Positions 18,024 to 25,465 of a DNA stretch of 64,000 nt are shown one piece after another. The stretch covers positions 310,001 through 374,000 of the forward strand of contig NZ_JACJTB010000002.1 in NCBI RefSeq assembly GCF_014698475.1, read 5' to 3'. Source of the DNA: Nostoc spongiaeforme FACHB-130 (GTDB lineage Bacteria > Cyanobacteriota > Cyanobacteriia > Cyanobacteriales > Nostocaceae). The notes beneath the pieces are model-generated. The model saw nothing but the letters and a program-made list of their open reading frames with translations, was not told the DNA's origin and searched no databases. Position 1 is the stretch's first letter. Each line of letters starts with the position of its first letter. The position numbers and the translations under genes were made by a program.

Positions 18024-20441
18024 TTATTTTTGTTTATATAAATGTTGTTCTAAAATCTTCTCTGCTCTGGGTTTAAATATGAGATGAAATAAACTTTCCA
18101 TATAGCGATCGCGTGCCTCATTATTTTCTGGTGCGACAAAATTCCAGAAACTAAACATTTTCGCCAGTAATAATAATTGGCTGGTATGGGATGACCAATT
18201 ATACTTATTAATAATTCGCTGACTCATCCATTCTGAAACTTCTTGCCAATGGTGCGGATGATTTTCACACTCTGCTAAAAAGTGGATAATTTTAGCGGCT
18301 GTACCTTCTAAATCAGTCGGGTTAATAATAAATCCATCTTCTTGATTTTCGATAATTTCTAAAGCACCTCCAAACTGAGTTGCAAAAGTTGGCAATCCAG
18401 AAATCATCGCTTCTAAAATGCTTCTGCCAAAAGATTCAAACCGGGCAAAATGTACATAAATTCCTTGGCGATCGGCAATCACTCGGTAAGCTTCGCCAAT
18501 ATCTCCACCAGTCAGACGCATTCCCAACCAGCGAATCTGGTTGTGGAGATGATACTGATCAATAATGTCATATAGTCTTTGAATTTCTTGCGCTTCTTCA
18601 GCATTAGGAGCATCTGACGGCTGTAATTTACTTGTTAATAAAATTAAATTGCATCGCTTTTGTAATTCCTGACTTTGACCAAAGCATTCTGCCAAGCCAG
18701 TCAGATTTTTAATTGATGATATTGGAGCTACAGCAAATATAGGTCGTTTATTAGGTTCATCTAAAATGCCTATAATTTGGGAATCTTGGCGGTGAAATAT
18801 TAACTCTGCAACTTCTTGGCTTTGATGAAAATCACGGGTTGTTTTTTGAGTGTAAGGAAAGAATATTTTGTGATTCACCCCTGGCGGTACTAAGTTAAAT
18901 TTTGGGCTAAATAAATCAATTCCATCTACTACATGATATAGCTGCGGCATCGTGAAAAATTTATAAGATTCATACTGTCCCATTCCATCGGGTGTACCAA
19001 CAATTTCTTGATAGGAAGAAGTAATAATAAAATCCGCAGCATTCATGCTGATTAAATCAGCAGTGAACTGAGCCGAAAAATGATATTTATCTTCTAATTT
19101 ATCCCAATATAAATTACTAAATAGATATTTGGGTTTTTCTAAAGAATGAGCAATATTACATTGAGTAACTTTTAAACGTCGAGATAATAAAGAGGCGACT
19201 AAATTACCATCACTATAATTACCAATAATTAAATTGAGACGACCTTTAAACAAAGCTAGGAGTTCTTTTTCAGCATCGTTAGTAAAGCTTTCTAAGTAAG
19301 GCCAAATTTCAAATTTAGAAATCCAATTATTAGTGATATCTGGATTAAATTCCTCAAAAGGAACACGCAAAATCCAAGCATTTTCTGTATCTTCGACTTT
19401 TTCTAACCTGAGTCCACAGGATGTCCCTTCACAGTTAGGAATCAGTCGCGTCAAAATGATGATATGGGGTTGAATACCTAAAACATCAAGTCCCGCGAGA
19501 GTGATTTCTTCGCGGAGTTTGTTTTCTAAACTGCGTGCTTGTTCCAGAACATAAGCGACTTGACCCAAGGTTTCATCGCGTCCCATGACATCTTGTTGTC
19601 CTACCCAGCCATGAATGGAAATCAAGACGACGCGAAAAACCGCCGGAACCCGCGCTACAAATGCTTCTAATAGGGGAGGTTGGGGGGAATCAAGTAACCT
19701 ATCAAGTAATGACAGAGTTTCTCTAACCCGCGCTGCTGTGTTTCCCCATCCTGGTGCTAAACCAAGGTCTTGGAGGTGAGAGTAAAATTTTTCGTAGGGT
19801 TCGTTAGCTGGTTTGTCACTAAGAAAATTGATTGCTTCCTTGATTTGTTTGGCGAATTGATTACCAGAACGAATGCGATCGCCAATTAACAAGCGTGTAC
19901 CATCATACTGCACTCGCCGCAATGCTTGAAACACTACCTCTAACCAATGTTGCGGATCATTCAATAATTGATTACACAAGTAATGGTTGAGAAAAGCTAA
20001 ACCTTGACCAATATTTCTGGGGTCATCGACGGAAGGGGAATCTGCGTAAAATGGTGCAAGGTCAATTTCCAGGATATGGGGTTGGTAGCGATTCACCAAG
20101 CGATCGCACACATCTAAAAACGCCTGTGGTGTCATCAACTCCCACTGATTCAAGTCAGCACTCAACCGCCAGACTTCTTGATTAGCAATTTTAGGACGTA
20201 CCACAAACCAAATATGATCTTCTGACAAAACTATTTCATGGGTATATTGAATAAGTTTGCCAACAGAAGAAGAGTAGTAAAAATAAGCAGGTTTTTGGGA
20301 GTTATGGCAATATTCTGCAAATATTTGCAGAATTTCATTTCTCAGGAAATATTGTTTACCTGATACAGTTAATGAAGATATCAATTGTAGTAAAACAGCT
20401 TTTTCATCACTGTTTGATACAGCTTGCAGCAATTCATTCAT
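18024..20441 (-). CDS. susA: Sucrose synthase
   Basis: The 805-residue protein matches cyanobacterial/plant sucrose synthase length (about 806). The N-terminal ~260 residues form the regulatory region. The GT-B core follows, with GWVGQQDVMGRDETLGQVAYVLEQARSL at the start of the glycosyltransferase part and the GT4 nucleotide-sugar signature RFESFGRSILEAMISGLPTFAT, including the E-x7-E pair. It reversibly converts sucrose and a nucleoside diphosphate to NDP-glucose and fructose. In Anabaena this cleavage direction supports sucrose use in nitrogen-fixing filaments. It precedes the GH65-PGM fusion on the same strand (about 150 bp apart), so the two may share a carbon-use role. Confidence 0.95.
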   Translation of the reverse strand: MNELLQAVSNSDEKAVLLQLISSLTVSGKQYFLRNEILQIFAEYCHNSQKPAYFYYSSSVGKLIQYTHEIVLSEDHIWFVVRPKIANQEVWRLSADLNQWELMTPQAFLDVCDRLVNRYQPHILEIDLAPFYADSPSVDDPRNIGQGLAFLNHYLCNQLLNDPQHWLEVVFQALRRVQYDGTRLLIGDRIRSGNQFAKQIKEAINFLSDKPANEPYEKFYSHLQDLGLAPGWGNTAARVRETLSLLDRLLDSPQPPLLEAFVARVPAVFRVVLISIHGWVGQQDVMGRDETLGQVAYVLEQARSLENKLREEITLAGLDVLGIQPHIIILTRLIPNCEGTSCGLRLEKVEDTENAWILRVPFEEFNPDITNNWISKFEIWPYLESFTNDAEKELLALFKGRLNLIIGNYSDGNLVASLLSRRLKVTQCNIAHSLEKPKYLFSNLYWDKLEDKYHFSAQFTADLISMNAADFIITSSYQEIVGTPDGMGQYESYKFFTMPQLYHVVDGIDLFSPKFNLVPPGVNHKIFFPYTQKTTRDFHQSQEVAELIFHRQDSQIIGILDEPNKRPIFAVAPISSIKNLTGLAECFGQSQELQKRCNLILLTSKLQPSDAPNAEEAQEIQRLYDIIDQYHLHNQIRWLGMRLTGGDIGEAYRVIADRQGIYVHFARFESFGRSILEAMISGLPTFATQFGGALEIIENQEDGFIINPTDLEGTAAKIIHFLAECENHPHHWQEVSEWMSQRIINKYNWSSHTSQLLLLAKMFSFWNFVAPENNEARDRYMESLFHLIFKPRAEKILEQHLYKQK

Positions 20442-20808
20442 AACTAATTACGCCACTTTAATAGGTTACGACCTCATTTTTTCTCCTCAACAATAGTGAT
20501 TTTCTCTATAGGCTGTTAGAGGTACATTACCGTGATTACCATTTTTATGGTAAATCAGTCTTTCTAGCTCTGGCTTCTAGCTATGGTATGAATTATGCAG
20601 AAATTTTGATTTGGTAATGTATTAATTATCTTCAAACTAACAAGTCCTTGTTACTTTAGCTAGCTTTTTATGCCCTAGTACTAATTTTTTTAGATAATGC
20701 CATTTTGGCTAGATAAAATCCAAAACAAGATTATTATATTTGTTAGCAAATTAATCTAAATCTAATCTTTTAAATATATTAATTGCCATTAATTGTTAAT
20801 CAATTTTT
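20442..20808. other. Divergent control region of sucrose synthase and HlyD-type gene
   Basis: This 367-bp AT-rich stretch separates two divergently transcribed genes and must hold both promoters. It contains TTACCAT-TTTT-ATGGTAA (20536-20553, 7-bp arms) and the GCCA-TTT-TGGC motif at 20699-20709. No gene or RNA is seen. Confidence 0.5.
20699..20709. promoter_or_regulatory. GCCA-N3-TGGC palindromic motif, copy 1
   Basis: ATGCCATTTTGGCTAG lies 100 bp before the HlyD-type gene. The same GCCA-N3-TGGC core recurs three more times in the intergenic DNA of this locus, so I read it as a shared operator; the factor is unknown. Confidence 0.6.
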
Positions 20809-22374
20809 ATGAAATTACCATACAAATTTATGCCACAAACCACAGAATCTTCGGTTGTTAGTCCTGAAGAATTTATAGATGCCAGTACTGAAGCAGCTTT
20901 ATTGTTTGGTGGTACAGCAACATCTGTAAAAGTTGTTGATGAAGAGTCTGCTGCTGTAGCAGAAAGCAAATTAGTTGATGCTGATACATCATTAAGACTA
21001 CAAACGGCTACTGTCCAAAATGATAGATGGTCAACATCGTTGCAGACATTGATTGACCAACCGCCTTCATATTTTCCTTATCAACTTATTGCAGGTGGAA
21101 TTGCATTTTGTATAGCTATTATTACTTGGGCAAATTTGGGACAAATTGAAGAAGTTGGTAAAGCTAGAGGGAGATTAATTCCTTTAGGAGAGGTATATAA
21201 AGTTCATCCTGTAATTTTTGGTAAGGTTGCTCGTGTTTATATTCAAGAAGGGCAAACAGTTAAAGCTGGTGAAGTCATAGCGCAACTAGATCAAGAAATT
21301 GCCTTGAATGAATTAGATAGATTAAAGCAAGAATTAACGGCTTACCAAACTCAAGTTCTGCAAACACAAGGCTTGATTGATAAAACTCGTTTAGAGACTA
21401 AAACGCGGATAGCAATTAATCAAGCAGAAATTCAAGGACAAAAAGCGACGATCGCTCAAGCAATCTCCAAAATTCAAAGTCAAAAAGTAGCGATCGCTCA
21501 AGGTGAAGAAAGGGCAAAAATCAGTCAAGAACTGCTCGATCAATTGAATAAAGATGCGACAGCCCAAAAAGAACGATTGCAAAGATTAACAGCATTAGTA
21601 GAACAAGGGGCGCTTTCCCAAGAACAACTGTTTCAAGCTCAACAAAATTTGAGCGATCGCCAGCGTACCATCACCCAACAAAGTGGTGATATCAAACAAA
21701 CTCTAGCAGAATCCCAACGAGAGCAAATGGCTTTGCAACAAGTTTTATCAGAGTCACAGCGATTGCAAGCTGAGTTAACCCAAAAGCAAGCCGAAGGTAA
21801 CACAGTAGAGTTACAGTCTGAACAAGCAATTCAAAAATTGCAAGTCCAAAAAACTCAACTGCAAGCTCAAGTTCAACAGACTGCAAAACTCATCCTAGAG
21901 GCGAAAACTAAGTTAAAACAACTTGCTCTCACAGCTCCTGTTGATGGCACAGTTTTATCACTCAATGTCCGCAACAGTGGAGAAGTAGTTCAATCAGGGC
22001 AAACAATAGCTGAATTAGCACCTGAAAATGCGCCCCTGATTCTGGAAGCTACTTTACCTACAAAAGAAGCAGGCTTTGTTAAAGTTGGAAACGAAGTCAA
22101 AATTAAATTTGATGCCTATCCTTATCAGGACTATAGTATTATCCCTGGCAAGGTAATATCAATTTCACCAAATAGCAAAGTTAATGAACAACTTGGTGCA
22201 GTCTATCGGTTAGAAATTGCGCTGGATCGCAACTACGTCAAAGCTAATCATCAAACAATTAAATTTCAGGCTGGACAGACAGCTACTGCTGAAATTATCA
22301 TTCGTCGCCGACGCATTATAGACATTTTGCTTGAACCACTGAAAGAACTGCAAGCAGGCGGAAGCACTTTGTAA
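20809..22374 (+). CDS. HlyD-family membrane fusion protein (type I export adaptor)
   Basis: The 521-residue protein has one membrane segment (LIAGGIAFCIAIITWANLG, about residue 95), then an N-terminal lipoyl half (KVHPVIFGKVARVYIQEGQTVKAGEVIAQLD). A long Gln-rich coiled-coil of about 200 residues and the second lipoyl half (LTAPVDGTVLSLNVRNSGEVVQSGQTIAEL) follow. This is the layout of HlyD adaptors that bridge a peptidase-containing ABC exporter and the outer membrane. The natural partner is the ABC exporter at 25466-28579. The start is taken at ATG 20809, though a second ATG eight codons later is also possible; neither has a clear ribosome site. Confidence 0.9.
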   Translation: MKLPYKFMPQTTESSVVSPEEFIDASTEAALLFGGTATSVKVVDEESAAVAESKLVDADTSLRLQTATVQNDRWSTSLQTLIDQPPSYFPYQLIAGGIAFCIAIITWANLGQIEEVGKARGRLIPLGEVYKVHPVIFGKVARVYIQEGQTVKAGEVIAQLDQEIALNELDRLKQELTAYQTQVLQTQGLIDKTRLETKTRIAINQAEIQGQKATIAQAISKIQSQKVAIAQGEERAKISQELLDQLNKDATAQKERLQRLTALVEQGALSQEQLFQAQQNLSDRQRTITQQSGDIKQTLAESQREQMALQQVLSESQRLQAELTQKQAEGNTVELQSEQAIQKLQVQKTQLQAQVQQTAKLILEAKTKLKQLALTAPVDGTVLSLNVRNSGEVVQSGQTIAELAPENAPLILEATLPTKEAGFVKVGNEVKIKFDAYPYQDYSIIPGKVISISPNSKVNEQLGAVYRLEIALDRNYVKANHQTIKFQAGQTATAEIIIRRRRIIDILLEPLKELQAGGSTL

Positions 22375-22515
22375 TGATAATTCTTGTAAGATGGGCATCT
22401 ACTTTAATTTGACTCCAATGGCAAGATGCTCATCCCATAAAACTAACAAAATTATCATGTAAATGGGTAACACACCAAAAATTTAAATGCTAGAAATATA
22501 AAATATTTTTTTTAT

Positions 22516-23247
22516 ATGATTGAATTTAAAGGGAAATTCATTTCTCCTAAAGAAGTTATTACATATCTCAAAAATAATCTGCAAATCCGAGAATTATGTA
22601 ATCGCATCTTATGTCAAAAAATTATTAATAAAGCTGCTGAAGAAAAAAATGTCCAAGTAAGCCCAGAAGAAATTCAAATAGAAGCTGAGAGACTACGTTA
22701 TGAAAAACGTTTAGTTAAAGCTAGTGAAACTATAGCATGGTTAGCCGATAATCTGATTTCCTCTGAAGATTGGGAAGCAGGAATTCGTGATAGCCTTTTG
22801 CAGAAAAAATTAGCTGAACATTTATTTGGTCAACAAGTAGAAAAATATTTTTGGGAAAATAAACTTAATTACGATCAGGTTTTACTTTATCAAATAGTTT
22901 TACCCTCTCAAAACTTAGCCCAAGAGATTTACTATCAAATCGAAGAAAGTGAAATCAGCTTTTATGAAGCTGCTCACATTTATGATGTTGATCAAACACG
23001 CAGAAATCGCTGTGGTTATGAGGGCAAATTTTACCGTTGGAGTTTTGAGCCAGATGTAGCCGCAGTCATATTTAACGCCCAACCAAAAGAATTACTTGGC
23101 CCGATCGCAATCAAGCAAAATAGTTATATTTTTATGGTAGAAGATTTCATATCTGCTGAATTAACCCCTGAAAAACATCAAGAAATTATCAATAAAATGT
23201 TTCAGGAATGGTTGGCATCAGAGTTAAATTATCTGCTGTATGCCTAA
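22516..23247 (+). CDS. SurA/PpiC-like peptidyl-prolyl isomerase-type protein
   Basis: The 243-residue protein has a SurA-like helical N-terminus (LQIRELCNRILCQKIINKAAEEKN, then SPEEIQIEAERLR) and a parvulin-like C-terminal domain (VLLYQIVLPSQNLAQEIYYQIEE, FYEAAHIYDVDQTRRNRCGYEGKFYRW). I see no signal peptide. Similar proteins are found next to HlyD/C39-ABC exporters in cyanobacteria and are thought to help fold or present the exported peptide. Parvulin catalytic residues are not obvious, so it may act as a chaperone only. It lies 141 bp after the HlyD gene on the same strand, followed by a hairpin. Confidence 0.8.
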   Translation: MIEFKGKFISPKEVITYLKNNLQIRELCNRILCQKIINKAAEEKNVQVSPEEIQIEAERLRYEKRLVKASETIAWLADNLISSEDWEAGIRDSLLQKKLAEHLFGQQVEKYFWENKLNYDQVLLYQIVLPSQNLAQEIYYQIEESEISFYEAAHIYDVDQTRRNRCGYEGKFYRWSFEPDVAAVIFNAQPKELLGPIAIKQNSYIFMVEDFISAELTPEKHQEIINKMFQEWLASELNYLLYA

Positions 23248-23250
23248 GAC

Positions 23251-23284
23251 ATTAAAGGAGATAGCGATCACCATCTCCTCTAAT
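23251..23284. terminator. Hairpin between convergent genes
   Basis: AGGAGAT (23256-23262) pairs with ATCTCCT (23273-23279), and ATTA/TAAT at the outer ends extend the stem. It lies 4 bases after the PPIase stop and 30 bases from the end of the convergent PEP-CTERM gene, so it could serve both. No T-run follows on the plus strand, but an A-run at 23289-23294 gives T residues on the minus strand. Confidence 0.55.
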
Positions 23285-23315
23285 GCAGAAAAAAGATTAA
23301 TTTAATACTTAAATA

Positions 23316-24143
23316 CTAATGTTTTTCTGATAAACAAGCTTCGCTACTTTTTTGCCGCTTCCTTTTTAATCCAAGGCTAATTGCACCCCACCCAAAAATT
23401 AGCGCAGGTAACATAGAAGGTGTAGGCACTGCAACTTTAGATTGAGTTGAATTGTATGCTACTAAAGCCACCGTAGTTTTATCCTGAAAATAATGGTTTA
23501 AATAACCGTTAAAAGCTGTTGTTGTAAATTCTTGTTCTCCAGCAATATTAGACATAGTAAATGCACCAAATTTGACATTCTTGCTGTTTTGATATGTCAG
23601 ACTATCATTGCCTGCTGTTGTTAAGCTTCCGCCAACTTGGAAATAATCTAAGACATTGTTATTAGCAAGATTAATTAATGCAAAACCTAAATTTCCACTA
23701 GCACTTGCACTCTCCTGCTGTGGATTATCTGTAAAAGTTGCTAGATTTAAATCGCCTGTGAAATTAAAAGAAAAATGGGTATTGTTATTTACATCAAAAA
23801 TACCTTGTATTGTAGATTTGCTTGTTCCTATCCCTAAGTAACCATTGTTTTCACCAAAAGCTTGACTGGACGTTAAACTATATCCTAATGGTGGGGTAGT
23901 TCCTAGATAAGCGATCGCATCAGCATTAGTAGCTACATTACCCCCATTAAAAATTGATGTAGCGTTAGTGTCGGTATTAGTAAAAGTGCTTGTAGGGCTT
24001 TGACTAATGTTGGTAAACAATAACCTTCCTTGAGACAAAGCAATAGTAGCAGCTTGGCTAGGTGAAGTTAATAAAATTGAACTAGCTAACCAAGATGTAG
24101 TAAGTAATAAAAAGCGGTGTGTGAATTCCAAATATTTCTGCAT
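23316..24143 (-). CDS. PEP-CTERM type secreted protein
   Basis: The 275-residue protein begins MQKYLEFTHRF and has a signal peptide (LLLTTSWLASSILLTSPSQAA-T). The mature chain is Ser/Thr/Asn-rich with beta character. The C-terminus is a sorting signal: the VPTPSM motif, a hydrophobic segment (LPALIFGWGAISLGL) and basic residues (KRKRQK). This is the PEP-CTERM layout handled by exosortase in cyanobacteria. ATG 24143 is chosen because GAGGA lies a few bases upstream; the upstream extension has no signal character. It lies inside the exporter locus on the opposite strand, but its Sec-type signal means it need not use the C39 exporter. Confidence 0.85.
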   Translation of the reverse strand: MQKYLEFTHRFLLLTTSWLASSILLTSPSQAATIALSQGRLLFTNISQSPTSTFTNTDTNATSIFNGGNVATNADAIAYLGTTPPLGYSLTSSQAFGENNGYLGIGTSKSTIQGIFDVNNNTHFSFNFTGDLNLATFTDNPQQESASASGNLGFALINLANNNVLDYFQVGGSLTTAGNDSLTYQNSKNVKFGAFTMSNIAGEQEFTTTAFNGYLNHYFQDKTTVALVAYNSTQSKVAVPTPSMLPALIFGWGAISLGLKRKRQKSSEACLSEKH

Positions 24144-24248
24144 ACAATCCTCAATGAAGCTGGTAGAGCGATCGCACAACCTAAAAACCTAATATTCAGG
24201 TTTAAAAAATGCGACAAATATATCGGCAGTATTATTTTGAAATAGAAA

Positions 24249-24292
24249 ACCACTGATAACTCTTAAATCTTGAGTTTTCAGTGGTTTCCGAT
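24249..24292 (-). terminator. Hairpin downstream of the double-glycine peptide gene
   Basis: AAACCACTGATAACTC at about 24249-24264 is nearly complementary to GAGTTTTCAGTGGTTT at about 24275-24290, with a short AT loop. On the minus strand the stem is followed by TCTATTTC, giving a modest T-rich tail. It is the most distal of three stem-loops after the peptide gene and fits a terminator. Confidence 0.6.
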
Positions 24293-24304
24293 TAGCAATC
24301 TACT

Positions 24305-24397
24305 ATCATCAATTTTGATGATGTAAGATAGTTTGTAGTAAGTGCTATCCTTAGAAAAGACGCTAAAAGTCTATAATGCTTTAACACTTACTACAAA
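24305..24397. ncRNA. Two stem-loops after the peptide gene (possible structured RNA)
   Basis: ATCATCAA-TT-TTGATGAT (24305-24322) is a perfect hairpin. TTTGTAGTAAGTG (24332-24344) is perfectly complementary to 24385-24397 and encloses a smaller AGAC/GTCT stem. With the terminator at 24249-24292 this makes three stem-loops in 150 bp. They may be the peptide gene's 3' end or a small RNA; sequence alone cannot decide. Confidence 0.4.
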
Positions 24398-24438
24398 ACT
24401 ATTTTAAACAAGCAGTTTTTGGCTGATAACCTAATAAG

Positions 24439-24759
24439 TTAGCGAATGCCGTTGATTACAGCAGCAGAAGTACTACTAGCGAAGGAGCCTCCTAAGTAAT
24501 CAGGTACAGCTACTGTGTCAGCCTTGGCGTAAGAGTAGGTAGGGAAGAAAGTGAAATTGCGAGCTTGAGCCTTAGCACCAGCAGCAGCAGAGTTGTTGCC
24601 AACATTCTCAGGATCGTTAATAGTAGTGGTGAAGGTATTTGTGGTATCAAAATTGATACTAACAAAATCATTTTGGTAGTAAGTATAGGGAGGTAATAAA
24701 CCACCTTGAACGTTAGAAACTTCAACAACTTCTAAAATTTCTAAATCAGAAATAATCAT
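24439..24759 (-). CDS. Small protein with double-glycine leader, likely exporter substrate
   Basis: The 106-residue product begins with a leader of about 20 residues, MIISDLEILEVVEVSNVQGG, ending in Gly19-Gly20, the cut site used by C39 peptidase exporters. The DLxxLExxE-x-SN-Vx-GG form resembles leaders of cyanobacterial exported small proteins. The mature part (about 86 residues) is Asn/Thr/Ala-rich with aromatic residues (LLPPYTYYQNDF, NFTFFPTYSYAKAD) and has no Cys. I do not recognise the mature domain. AGGAG lies 6 bases before ATG 24759. The C39-ABC gene starts 700 bp away in the opposite direction, so the two are divergently transcribed from a shared control region. No homology search was possible. 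Confidence 0.8.
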   Translation of the reverse strand: MIISDLEILEVVEVSNVQGGLLPPYTYYQNDFVSINFDTTNTFTTTINDPENVGNNSAAAGAKAQARNFTFFPTYSYAKADTVAVPDYLGGSFASSTSAAVINGIR

Positions 24760-24886
24760 TGTGTTCTCCTGGGAATGAATTTGGAATTAATTCTTGGGAA
24801 TTTTTGCTGCAACCAACTTTTGTTTGGTCACATTAATTAAGATAAAGCATTTTTAATTAGAGTCAATATGTTTAGACTAAATTAAT

Positions 24887-24897
24887 GCCATTTTGGC
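24887..24897. promoter_or_regulatory. GCCA-N3-TGGC motif, copy 2
   Basis: ATGCCATTTTGGCT lies 128 bp before the start of the double-glycine peptide gene, which runs leftward from it. The core is identical to copy 1. Confidence 0.6.
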
Positions 24898-24967
24898 TGC
24901 AAAATAATTAGCTAAATATTGAAGTTATGATTTTCCTTGATTCAACTTATTCATAAAGTTAACGACG

Positions 24968-24998
24968 AAATAGTATTGCCAAAATGGCAATACTATTT
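24968..24998. promoter_or_regulatory. Perfect 31-bp palindrome with GCCA-AAA-TGGC centre, copy 3
   Basis: Arms of 14 bp (AAATAGTATTGCCA and its exact complement) surround a 3-base AAA centre. It sits between the divergent peptide and exporter genes, about 30 bp from the NtcA-type box. It could be a strong dimeric operator controlling both directions. Confidence 0.75.
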
Positions 24999-25026
24999 AA
25001 GCAAAAATCGCTATTATATCTTGCTA

Positions 25027-25069
25027 GTAAACTTGTATACATTGCAGTCATGAATAATAGAAATATGAA
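25027..25069 (+). promoter_or_regulatory. NtcA-type promoter upstream of the exporter gene
   Basis: GTAAACTTGTATAC at 25027-25040 matches the NtcA consensus GTA-N8-TAC exactly. TATGAA at 25064-25069 is a fair -10 element, with 23 bases between the two, the spacing usual for NtcA-activated promoters. The exporter start is about 390 bp downstream. Anabaena hetC is known to have a long NtcA-dependent leader, so the layout agrees with a HetC-type gene. Confidence 0.65.
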
Positions 25070-25198
25070 TATATAAATCAGATTGATAAACAAAAAATCA
25101 TTCATAGTAATTAGTGAAAATCAATAATCAAAATTGCTTTAAAAAATTAATTGCTATTAATGGCATCTTAGAGGATGTTCGGAAAGTTTTGAAAGATA

Positions 25199-25343
25199 CT
25201 AAAAACCCCTCTCCAAACCTCTCCCCTACAAGGAGGAGCCACTGCTTTGGGCGGCTTTGCCGACTTGTAGCAAGTGGCGTTAGAGGCTTTGAAATCCCCC
25301 CATTACCTTGTAGGAAATGGGCGGCTCACGAGGTTAGGTTTTA
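25199..25343 (+). repeat. Repeat-like insertion in the exporter leader
   Basis: A C-rich, locally symmetrical stretch (AACCCCTCTCCAAACCTCTC ... GGCGGCTCACGAGGTTAGG) differs sharply from the AT-rich leader around it. CCCTACAAGG and CCTTGTAGG form complementary blocks. It resembles the palindromic interspersed repeats of Nostoc genomes. A short open frame through it is not considered a gene. Confidence 0.55.
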
Positions 25344-25465
25344 AAATTTTGTTGTTAACAATAATACTTTTCAAACAATATCTCAGAAGCATGGTTTTTA
25401 GTCCACTGCTTCTATATATAAGAACTATGAATTTTAAGTATTGAAGAAGATTCTTTTAAAAAAAT

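Noticed and set aside
25114-25344. Short plus-strand frame before the exporter gene
   Set aside because: It translates the palindromic repeat in the leader and has no family features.
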